Shown one piece after another: positions 52,528 to 59,630 of a stretch of 64,000 nt of DNA (position 1 is its first letter; the number at the start of each line of letters is the position of its first letter). Origin of the DNA: Stagnimonas sp. (GTDB lineage Bacteria > Pseudomonadota > Gammaproteobacteria > Nevskiales > Nevskiaceae). Position numbers and translations under genes: made by a program. The stretch spans positions 1-64,000 of the forward strand of contig JAUYNO010000036.1 in the NCBI GenBank assembly GCA_030696045.1, given 5' to 3'. The notes below the pieces were generated by a model. The model did no database searches and was not told the origin of the DNA. It worked only from the letters and a program-made list of their open reading frames with translations.

Positions 52528-52569
52528 CCGTTACAGACCGTTGCAAACGGCGTTACATCCGTTACAGAC
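52528..52569. promoter_or_regulatory. Candidate TetR operator: direct repeats flanking a palindrome
   Basis: The 11-mer CCGTTACAGAC occurs twice (52528-52538 and 52559-52569), 31 bp apart, about three helical turns. Between them is CCGTTGCAAACGG (52538-52550), a perfect inverted repeat with a 3-bp centre. The site lies between the divergent tetR and ThDP genes and is a natural place for the regulator encoded next to it to bind. Confidence 0.5.
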
Positions 52570-52639
52570 GATGCTATAAGTCGGTCTAATAACTCTTTCG
52601 AGGCGCACAGGGCGGCCCTGCAGCCCTGACCAGGACGCC

Positions 52640-53344
52640 ATGACTAGGACCGTGATGAGCGACAGCGCGCGCCCAGGCAACAAGCCCTCTTCTGCCCGCC
52701 GGCCTGGCCGGCCCCGCCTCCGCGACCAGGGGGTGCCGGCGACCGAGGTGATCCTGGAACTGGCGCTGGAGGAATTCGGCCAGCACGGATTCGAAGGCAC
52801 CAATATCAATGAGATAGCGATCAAGGCCGGCGTCGCCAAGCCGCTGATCCACTACCACTTTGAGACCAAGGAAAAGCTCTGGCAGGCGGCGGTGAGCCAT
52901 GCCATGGAAAAATTGGCTGCCGAGTTCCGAAATCTGCATTTCGAACTCAAGGACCTGGAGCCAGCGGCGGCACTCGGCGTGGTGATCCGGCGTTTCACCT
53001 TTTTCTGCGCCCGCAACCACGCGGTCACCAATATCGTCATCCAGGAAGTGGTGCGGGGTACCGAGCGCTCGCGCTGGCTGACCGAGACTTTCCTGAAACC
53101 GATGTTCCTGATGGCGGAGTCCTTCCTGAGCGCGGCCGAGGCCGGTGGTCAGTTGCGCAATATCCATCCAGCGCATCTGCTGTCGCTGATCCACGGCGCG
53201 ATCAATGGCTTCTTCGCGTTTTCCAGCATGTTGTCGGAAACCTACGGCATCAATCCGCTGACCGACGAGTCCGCCGCCGAGCACGCGGAAATCGTGGTCG
53301 ACATCCTGCTCAACGGCTTGCGGGTGCGAAACGGCGGCGCTTGA
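52640..53344 (+). CDS. TetR/AcrR-family transcriptional repressor
   Basis: 234 residues from ATG 52640, with AGGA upstream. The HTH region near residues 45-75 reads INEIAIKAGVAKPLIHYHFE, the TetR DNA-binding helix pattern. The C-terminal ligand domain is typical (FFAFSSMLSETYG). It is divergent from the ring-cleavage operon and ends 4 bp before the convergent sterol-desaturase-like gene. It probably represses the 52444 operon until a pathway intermediate or acyl-CoA releases it. Confidence 0.9.
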   Translation: MTRTVMSDSARPGNKPSSARRPGRPRLRDQGVPATEVILELALEEFGQHGFEGTNINEIAIKAGVAKPLIHYHFETKEKLWQAAVSHAMEKLAAEFRNLHFELKDLEPAAALGVVIRRFTFFCARNHAVTNIVIQEVVRGTERSRWLTETFLKPMFLMAESFLSAAEAGGQLRNIHPAHLLSLIHGAINGFFAFSSMLSETYGINPLTDESAAEHAEIVVDILLNGLRVRNGGA

Positions 53345-53348
53345 GCCG

Positions 53349-54191
53349 CTATCGCGGCAGGAACAGCAGCGACAGTGCCTGGCGCAAGCCGCGCGTCTGC
53401 CGGAGGTCCCGGTACAAGGCCAGCCATTCGCCGAAAACGATGCGCAGCGGATTCTGATTCTGGCTGGGTTCACGTCCGGCCAGGCCATAGCGCAGAGGCT
53501 CGTCGGCCGGAGCCTCGGCGTAGCTGCCGAACAGGCGATCCCAGACGATCAATACCCCGCCGAAGTTGCGGTCGCGGACCGAGGCGTTGACCGCGTGGTG
53601 CACGCGATGGTGGGCGGGGGTGTTGAACAGCCATTCCAGCCAGCCCAGCCGCCCTACCAGTTCGGTGTGCAACAGAAACTGGAATAGCAGGTTGAGTCCC
53701 AGCGCCCCGAGCACCACCAGCGGCGGCAGGCCCAGCCAGACCAGGGCGAGGGCGAACAGCCAGGCGCCGGAGAGCAGGTCGGTCCAGCCCAGACGATAGG
53801 CCGCCGACAGATTGAAGCGGGTTGAGGAATGGTGTACGCCGTGGGTGGCCCACAACCAGCGGACCTTGTGGCTGCTCCGGTGCAGCCAGTAATAGACGAA
53901 ATCGACCAGCAGAAAGGCGCCGAGATAACCCGGCGCCCCGCGAGGCTGCAAGTCCATGAGGCGGTGCTGATGCACCCACAGGAACAGCGGCGCCAGCAGT
54001 GCCGCGCTGAGCGGGCGGATCAGGCGATTGCCGGCCGCGATCAGGGTGGAAGCGGCGGTTTCCCGCAGGTCGTAGCCGCCCGGCGCCGGTCGGCGCCGAG
54101 CCAGCCACCGCCACTCCGCCGCCACCAGGCCGATCACCGTCAGCAGGACCAGGGGCCGCGCCGGTCCGGCACCGTTTAAGGCTTCGATCAT
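53349..54191 (-). CDS. Sterol desaturase / fatty-acid hydroxylase superfamily membrane enzyme
   Basis: 280 residues with about four membrane segments. The three diiron His clusters are intact: HRSSH, HGVHH and HHRVHH, together with the further VFDRLFG-like segment (IVWDRLFGSYAEAP). It probably hydroxylates or desaturates an alkyl or sterol-like lipid in the membrane, using O2 and a b5/ferredoxin-type donor. It is convergent with tetR. Its presence beside catabolic and P450/GMC genes fits a sterol- or lipid-active region. Confidence 0.88.
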   Translation of the reverse strand: MIEALNGAGPARPLVLLTVIGLVAAEWRWLARRRPAPGGYDLRETAASTLIAAGNRLIRPLSAALLAPLFLWVHQHRLMDLQPRGAPGYLGAFLLVDFVYYWLHRSSHKVRWLWATHGVHHSSTRFNLSAAYRLGWTDLLSGAWLFALALVWLGLPPLVVLGALGLNLLFQFLLHTELVGRLGWLEWLFNTPAHHRVHHAVNASVRDRNFGGVLIVWDRLFGSYAEAPADEPLRYGLAGREPSQNQNPLRIVFGEWLALYRDLRQTRGLRQALSLLFLPR

Positions 54192-54225
54192 GAGGACCAG
54201 ACTCCGTTCAGCGCGGCCGGAAGGG

Positions 54226-54260
54226 CCTCAGAGGGTGTGAACTATTCACAGCCTCTCAGG
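54226..54260. repeat. Short palindromic repeat (ends of the 31835 element), possible terminator
   Basis: CCTCAGAGGGTGTGAA (54226-54241), a CTA centre and TTCACAGCCTCTCAGG (54245-54260) pair at 14 of 16 positions. The same end sequences bound the 129-bp element at 31835-31963. As there, the outer end provides the TGA stop of the adjacent minus-strand gene. No T-run, so termination is only possible. Confidence 0.6.
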
Positions 54261-54846
54261 GCTCGACACTGACTGAGGCACTGGTCTCGACGCTGCCGCC
54301 CTGGGGGCCGGTGGTGTTTGAGGTGCGCGCGTAGCTGCCCTCGCCGTGGCTGCTGCTGCTCGTGGTGCTGTAGCTCTGCCCGTTCGCCCCCGTGGTGGTC
54401 GCGCTGCGGGTGGCGGTGCCGGTCTCCGCGTCGTAGCTGCCGCTGACTTCGCGGCTGGCGGTGCCGCCATTGGCGCCGGTGGCGCTGCCGCTGCGCGTGT
54501 AGCCGCCATCGCCGAAGCTGGTCTCGCTGCTGTGCGAGCGACTGCGGCCGAGCGGGCCGGTGCGGCTGGACTCGCGCGCCGCGCTGCCGGCGGCGAGATC
54601 GACCTCGCTGCTGTTGCTGCTGGAGCCACCGTAGGCGCCGTCGCGGCTACGGCTGGCGCTGCGACTGCCGGCCTCGGCTTCGACCGCCATCTCCCGGCTG
54701 GCCTGCTGGCCCTGGGCGTTGGTACGCGTGCTGGATCGCTCGCGGCTGCGGGCATCCGCCTGCAGCGGCAGGCTCAGGCAGAGCAGGGCCAGCAGGGTGG
54801 TGGCGGCGAGGCCGCGACGGCGGTAGGACTGGGATGAAGTGTGCAT
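54256..54846 (-). CDS. Secreted Ser/Gly/Thr-rich repetitive protein
   Basis: 196 residues with a signal peptide ending in LQADA. The mature protein is low-complexity Ser/Gly/Thr/Ala with a degenerate repeat of roughly 27-30 residues centred on GSYxRTxxTTGxxG-like units (GGYTRSGSATGANG, TATRSATTTGANG, GSYARTSNTTGPQG). No known domain. Such sequences occur in surface or matrix proteins, but length and composition alone cannot assign a function. SD CAGGAG precedes the ATG. The stop lies within the palindromic repeat. Confidence 0.65.
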   Translation of the reverse strand: MHTSSQSYRRRGLAATTLLALLCLSLPLQADARSRERSSTRTNAQGQQASREMAVEAEAGSRSASRSRDGAYGGSSSNSSEVDLAAGSAARESSRTGPLGRSRSHSSETSFGDGGYTRSGSATGANGGTASREVSGSYDAETGTATRSATTTGANGQSYSTTSSSSHGEGSYARTSNTTGPQGGSVETSASVSVEP

Positions 54847-54893
54847 GGTTGACTCCTGGGTGGGTTCGGAAAAGTTGTGGGTACTTGCTGGCG

Positions 54894-55208
54894 CTACTGA
54901 CGGGCCGCCATCAGCCGGCTTCTCAGCTCGGCGCGCGCCAGCAGGCCGTCGCCATTGCTGTCGGCGAGCCGGAACAGCTGCTGGCGGGCCGCCAGAAATT
55001 CGGCTTCGCTGACGCTGCCGTCGTGGCTCTGGTCCAGGCTGGCGAACTGGCTCTTGGCGGCGACCTCGGCTTCGGCGAGGCTGACCGAGCCGTCGCCGTC
55101 GGTGTCCAGCTTCTTCAGCGGGGCGAACTCCTGTGCCTGCGCGGGCAGCGTCACCCAGGCGGCCAGCAGCGCGACGGCTGGGAGGACAAGGCGGGTAGTG
55201 AATGGCAT
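54894..55208 (-). CDS. Periplasmic EF-hand calcium-binding protein
   Basis: 104 residues from ATG 55208 (GGAG upstream), with a signal peptide ending AQAQ. Three EF-hand loops: residues 35-46 (DTDGDGSVSLAE), 59-70 (DQSHDGSVSEAE, with Ser at position 3) and 83-94 (DSNGDGLLARAE). It is divergent from the response regulator gene and shares the region with its candidate regulatory repeats. It may buffer or sense calcium in the periplasm as part of the two-component system. Confidence 0.85.
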   Translation of the reverse strand: MPFTTRLVLPAVALLAAWVTLPAQAQEFAPLKKLDTDGDGSVSLAEAEVAAKSQFASLDQSHDGSVSEAEFLAARQQLFRLADSNGDGLLARAELRSRLMAARQ

Positions 55209-55293
55209 GGTGTGACTCCGGGGCAGGGGCCTGGGGCCCGACGAACGCAGCTTGGCTGCCGTCGGTTGCCGGGCGATTGCCCTTCGGCCTCGC

Positions 55294-55310
55294 CGTGTAA
55301 CAGCGTGTAA
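55294..55310. promoter_or_regulatory. Candidate response-regulator box with 10-bp tandem repeat
   Basis: CGTGTAA is repeated at 55294-55300 and 55304-55310, a GTAAC-N5-GTAAG arrangement like CpxR/RstA-type boxes. It lies 29 bp before TATAAC (55340-55345) and has no good -35, as expected of an activated promoter. It could serve both the EF-hand gene and the two-component operon. Confidence 0.5.
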
Positions 55311-55383
55311 GTCCGCGGCCCGGACGTTCCCGGCTCGGCTATAACTGCGGCGAACCTTCCGGCGGCGACACCCGGCCCCCAAC

Positions 55384-56109
55384 ATGAACAAGCCCCTGCG
55401 TGTAGTGATCGTCGAGGACGACCGCGAGATCGGCACCCTGGTGGCCGGCCTGCTGACCCGCGAAGGCTTCATCACCGAATGGCTGCGCTCCGGCGAGGAT
55501 CTGGATCACGCCCTGGCGCGCGAGGCCACCGACCTGCTGCTGCTCGATCTCATGCTGCCGGGCGAGGACGGGCTATCGCTGTGCCGGCGGGTGCGCGCCA
55601 GGAGTCAGCTACCGATCATCATGGTCACCGCCAAGGGCGACGACCTGGACCGTATCCTGGGCCTGGAGATGGGCGCGGACGACTACTTGCCCAAGCCCTT
55701 CACCCCGCGCGAGCTGCTGGCGCGGGTGCGCGCGGTGCTGCGCCGCACCGCGCCGGCCACCCAGGACGCCGTGGCCGGGACCAGCCATGAGTGCCTGTGC
55801 TTCGCCGGCTTCCGCTTCGACCTGCTGGCGCGTCGGCTGCTGGGGCCGGACGGCCGCGAGATCGAGCTGTCGGCCGGCGACTATGACTTGCTGGCGGTAT
55901 TCACCCGCTATCCCAATCGGGTGCTGTCGCGCGACCGCTTGATGGACCTCACCAAGGGCCGCAGTTGGGAGGTGTTCGACCGCTCCATTGACGTCGCCGC
56001 CTCCCGGCTGCGGCGCAAGATCGAGCCCGACCCCGGGCACCCGCAGCTGATAAAGACCGTCCGCAACGGGGGCTATCTGTTCGCGGCGGAAGTCGAGCGC
56101 GCGCCGTGA
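55384..56109 (+). CDS. OmpR-family response regulator
   Basis: 241 residues. The receiver domain has the acidic pair at Glu11/Asp12-13, the phosphoacceptor Asp55, Thr82 and Lys104. The C-terminal winged helix (residues about 135-230) has RRLLGPDGREIELSAGDYDLL. The stop overlaps the kinase GTG by 4 bp (GTGA). It is likely activated by the downstream kinase and autoregulated through the 55294-55310 repeats. Target genes beyond its neighbours are unknown. Confidence 0.93.
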   Translation: MNKPLRVVIVEDDREIGTLVAGLLTREGFITEWLRSGEDLDHALAREATDLLLLDLMLPGEDGLSLCRRVRARSQLPIIMVTAKGDDLDRILGLEMGADDYLPKPFTPRELLARVRAVLRRTAPATQDAVAGTSHECLCFAGFRFDLLARRLLGPDGREIELSAGDYDLLAVFTRYPNRVLSRDRLMDLTKGRSWEVFDRSIDVAASRLRRKIEPDPGHPQLIKTVRNGGYLFAAEVERAP

Positions 56110-57449
56110 TCGGACTGGGCCTGCGCGTGGCGGCGCTGATGGTGGCCGCGCTACTGCTGGTGACGCTGACCTTGATTACCGCCTTTCGGCTGTCGCGCGA
56201 GACCGGCGACGAGCGGCCCTTCCGTCCGCCGATACCGGAGCAGATCGTGGCCATCGTGATGCTGCTGGATGCGGCTGACGCGAGCGAAGCGGCCCTGCTG
56301 CTGCGCGCCATTCCCTCGCGCGACCTGCGGGTTCGACTGCGGCCGGGCCCCTTGCCGGCGGACTCGGTCTCGGACTTTCCGGTCATTTCCCATTTCACCG
56401 AGAAATACCTGGAGACGCTCGGCGAACGGACCATCTGGATCGGCCTGGAGGCGCCCGGTTCGAGCCAGCGCAGTTGGTTTTCCAAGTTGCTCGGTGAGGA
56501 CGGCCTGCTCGACGGACATCCCTTGCGGATGCTGGTGCAGTTGCGCAACGGCCAGGTTGCCGATTTCGAGATCGGCGGCTACTTAGTGATGCAGGCGGCC
56601 TGGCGTCAGATCATGGCCGCGACCCTGCTCGCGGTGCTGCTGATCGGCAGCTTTTCCTTGTGGGGACTTCGACGACAGATCCAGCCCTTGCAGCGACTGG
56701 CGACCGAGGTGGAGCGTCTGGGCACCGACAAAGAGGGCCCGCCCCTGATCGAGGCGGGCGCCCGCGAAGTGCGCCAGCTGGTCGCCGCCTTCAATCGCCT
56801 GCGGGGCCGCATCCGCGACCTGCTGGAAGCACGCACCCGCATGCTGGCGGCGATCAGCCATGATCTCGGCACCTACCTGACCCGCCTGCATCTGCGGGTC
56901 GACCTGATCGCCGACGAGGACCAGCGGCGGCGCGCCGAGCACGACCTGAGTGACATGAGCCAGCTGGTACGCGACATGCTGGCGCTGGCGCGCCTGGATC
57001 ATCTGGCCGGCCAGCAGCAGCGGCTCGATCTGCGGCAGATCGTGCAGGCCGAGGTCGATGCGCGCCAAGAGTCGGCGGATCGCCTGCGTCTGCATCCCGG
57101 CGCGCCGATGTGGGTACGCGGTGATCGGCTGTCGCTGGCGCGGGCGGTGAGCAATCTGATCAGCAATGCCATCAAGTACGCCGGCAGCGTCGAGCTAGAA
57201 CTCGATCAGGCGCAGGGAATGGTCGAATTGCAGGTTGATGACCGCGGCCCCGGCATCGCACCAGAGCAGCGCGCGGCGGTGCTGGACCCGTTCTTTCGTG
57301 GCGACCAGGCGCGCAACCTGGACGACGGCGGCTCCGGTCTGGGCCTGACCATCGTCGCCGACATTCTGCGGCGGCACCACGGCGAGCTGCAGCTGGAGGA
57401 TCGCCACGGCGGCGGGCTGCGGGTGCGGGTGCGGTTACCGGTGGCCTAG
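56106..57449 (+). CDS. EnvZ-like sensor histidine kinase with altered H-box
   Basis: 447 residues from a GTG. Two membrane segments (residues about 8-28 and 165-185) bound a periplasmic sensing domain of about 135 residues, with a HAMP domain after. The H-box has His252 in ISHDLGTYLTRL, where most relatives have Arg for Gly and Pro for Tyr. N (NLISNAIKYA), G1 (DRGPGIA) and G2 (GGSGLGLTI) boxes are intact. It is likely the partner of the 55384 regulator. Calcium or envelope state is a plausible signal, given the EF-hand protein. Confidence 0.9.
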   Translation: MIGLGLRVAALMVAALLLVTLTLITAFRLSRETGDERPFRPPIPEQIVAIVMLLDAADASEAALLLRAIPSRDLRVRLRPGPLPADSVSDFPVISHFTEKYLETLGERTIWIGLEAPGSSQRSWFSKLLGEDGLLDGHPLRMLVQLRNGQVADFEIGGYLVMQAAWRQIMAATLLAVLLIGSFSLWGLRRQIQPLQRLATEVERLGTDKEGPPLIEAGAREVRQLVAAFNRLRGRIRDLLEARTRMLAAISHDLGTYLTRLHLRVDLIADEDQRRRAEHDLSDMSQLVRDMLALARLDHLAGQQQRLDLRQIVQAEVDARQESADRLRLHPGAPMWVRGDRLSLARAVSNLISNAIKYAGSVELELDQAQGMVELQVDDRGPGIAPEQRAAVLDPFFRGDQARNLDDGGSGLGLTIVADILRRHHGELQLEDRHGGGLRVRVRLPVA

Positions 57450-57495
57450 GAGTCGTAGTCCGCGCGGCTCCAGCCCCGCTGCAAAACTGGGCTGT

Positions 57496-58857
57496 CTAGT
57501 CCAGGGGGACCAGCAGGGCATCAATCTCGGTGATGTCCCGTAGTGCCAGGCGACCGGTCAGCGCCCGCAAGTGCAAGCCTGCCAGTAGCTGGTCGTAGCG
57601 CGCCTGGTTGTAGTTGCGTTCGGCTGCGTACTTTTGTTGCTGGGCGTTGAGTAGGTCAATGGCAGTGCGGGTGCCGATTTCCTGGCCGGTCTCGACGGCC
57701 ACCAAGGCCGAACCGCTGGACGCCAGCGCCAGCTTCAGCGCCCTTACCCGCGCGGCTCCGCTGAGCACCGCCTGATAGGCGACGCGGACCTGACGCTCGA
57801 CCTGTCGCTGGGCGCCGTCGAATTCGGCCAGCTTCTGCTCGCGCGACGCCACCGCGCGACGCACACCCGATTGCGTGGCGCCACCGCTGAACAGCGGCAG
57901 CTTCACACCGATGCCGATGGCCGTGCCGTCGGCTTGGGTCGGAAAGGCGCCACCGCCGCTGCGGCTGTCGGTATAGGTCAGCGTTGCCGCCACGGTGGGC
58001 AGGTGTTTGGAATTGGCCACCTTCACGTCGCGCGCGGCAACGTCGAAGCCGAGCTTGGCGGCGAGCAGATCGAAATTGCCCCGCTGCGCTTCCGCCAGCC
58101 ACTGCTCAATTGGCTTGCTGGCGGGCACGGCAGACGGTGCGACGTTCTCGCGCAGGCCGGCCAGTGGCTTCGCCGGCTTGGGCTCAGTCGGCAAGGACAC
58201 CACCTGCAGGCGCTGCTCATCGACACTCTTCAGAGGCGGTCGGGTGATTTCGTCGAGGGCTTCTCGCGCGGCGCTTTGCTCCTGACTGGACGCCAGCTCT
58301 TCGGCGACCGCTAGGTCATAGCGCGCCTGGACTTCCTCGGTGTCGGTCACGCTGGCCAATCCGACCGCCATGTTCTGCTTGGCGAGATCGAGCTGACGCC
58401 AGAGCGCGCTTTTCTCGGATTGCGAGGTGCGCTGGCGGTCGCTGGCGGCGAGGGCGCTGAAATAGGTTTCCGCGACCTTCAGCATCAGCGCCTGCTCGCT
58501 GGCCTGGTAACTCAGCTGGGCAAGCGCGACCTGCTCGTCGGCCTGCTTGAGCTGGTGCCAGGCTTCGAGACTGAACAGCGGTTGGCTGAGGTTGAGATTG
58601 AGGCTCTTGTCGGTGCCGTCGTTCTTGCGCGACAGCGTGATCGGCGTTCCGGTGCTCGGATCGACATAGCCGACTTCGATGTCCGAGTCGTTGTAGATCT
58701 GATCGTAGCTTCCGCTGATCTGCGGCAGCAGGAGCGCGCGCGCGGCGGGCTTGGCCTCCAGCGCCGCGTCGCGCTGAAAGCGGGCGGCCCGCAGTTCGGC
58801 ATCGTGGCGGAAGGCGAGCTGGTAGTAGTCGATAAGCTCGTTGGCCCGGGCGCTCAC
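57496..58857 (-). pseudogene. TolC-family outer-membrane efflux gene, 5' end replaced by the Tn7-like element
   Basis: About 450 residues of a TolC protein are visible. They begin ARANELIDYYQLAFRHDAELRAARF, typical of the mature start of TolC, and run through the two duplicated helical halves to LLVPLD. The frame continues upstream, but that 50-residue part is read through the transposon end and has no signal peptide. So the signal peptide and promoter have been separated, presumably lying beyond the far end of the element. It is convergent with the kinase gene. Without a signal peptide the product is unlikely to reach the outer membrane. Confidence 0.75.
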
Positions 58858-58991
58858 TGTTGCATCGCTAACTCTGTAAACGCCGACATCTCGCGCTGAA
58901 CGCACCTTAGGCAGCCTTGTTAACATTAATAGCCTTGCATCGCGGGGCCAAAGAACGTTAATTTCTGCGGGCAGCTGCCGGAGTGCGTTCA

Positions 58992-59630
58992 ATGTCGAAC
59001 AGTTCCGCACCGCCCATCGAGGCCCCGCATAAGCTCAGCCCAGCTCAGCTGAAGGCTTCAGATGTATTTGCATACTGGTCTCCGAAGTGTCATCGGTCCA
59101 TCTTTTGTGTCGGGCCCGATGCCTATCGCTTGGGGGTATGGCTTGAGTCTCAACCAGACGTGCTCGTCTACTCGGAACGTCCTTGGGGCAAGAACACGGC
59201 AGCTCGGATCGCGGACTTCGTCGCGGTACACGCTGACAACACCCGGGTCGTCCATTCCTTTGAGCGCAGGAAGCTGTCACAGGACGATGAGTTGCTGGCG
59301 AGCATCGAGGCTTGGATACGTACCAAGAACGCCAAGCCAAGCTGGTTTGATGAGAAGTCCAGCAGCGATATCAAGCGTGAGATCGAGTTTGCACTTCAGG
59401 CGCTGCCATACGTTTCGCAGCATCGAAAGCGTGGCTCCAGGGAACTCGAACTCCAGCTACTCGCTTTAACCGCTAGCGGGGCGACAACTATCGGAGACCT
59501 CGAACGGTCTGTCGGTGGCGCCGCTATCGAGGTGCGATCAGCGCTTTTCGCGCTACTTTTCGAAGGGAAACTGCAAATTGATCCCCCGGGTCAGGCTGAC
59601 CTAGATAGCCGCATCTCTAAGAAGCGATGA
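58992..59630 (+). CDS. tnsA: TnsA-like endonuclease subunit
   Basis: 212 residues from ATG 58992 with CCGGAG at good spacing. A TnsA N-terminal fold is suggested by the AYRLGVWLESQPDVLVYSE segment and IADF, which carries the catalytic Asp. The usual E/Q-x-K that follows by about 14-18 residues reads VVHSFERRK, so the Lys is displaced or missing. TnsA cuts the non-transferred strand and its activity decides between cut-and-paste and replicative movement. The stop overlaps tnsB by 4 bp (ATGA). The family call rests on position and residual motifs. Confidence 0.65.
   Translation: MSNSSAPPIEAPHKLSPAQLKASDVFAYWSPKCHRSIFCVGPDAYRLGVWLESQPDVLVYSERPWGKNTAARIADFVAVHADNTRVVHSFERRKLSQDDELLASIEAWIRTKNAKPSWFDEKSSSDIKREIEFALQALPYVSQHRKRGSRELELQLLALTASGATTIGDLERSVGGAAIEVRSALFALLFEGKLQIDPPGQADLDSRISKKR

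Noticed and set aside
57450-57495. Terminator between kinase and tolC remnant
   Set aside because: Only a weak GC-rich pairing and no T-run on either strand.
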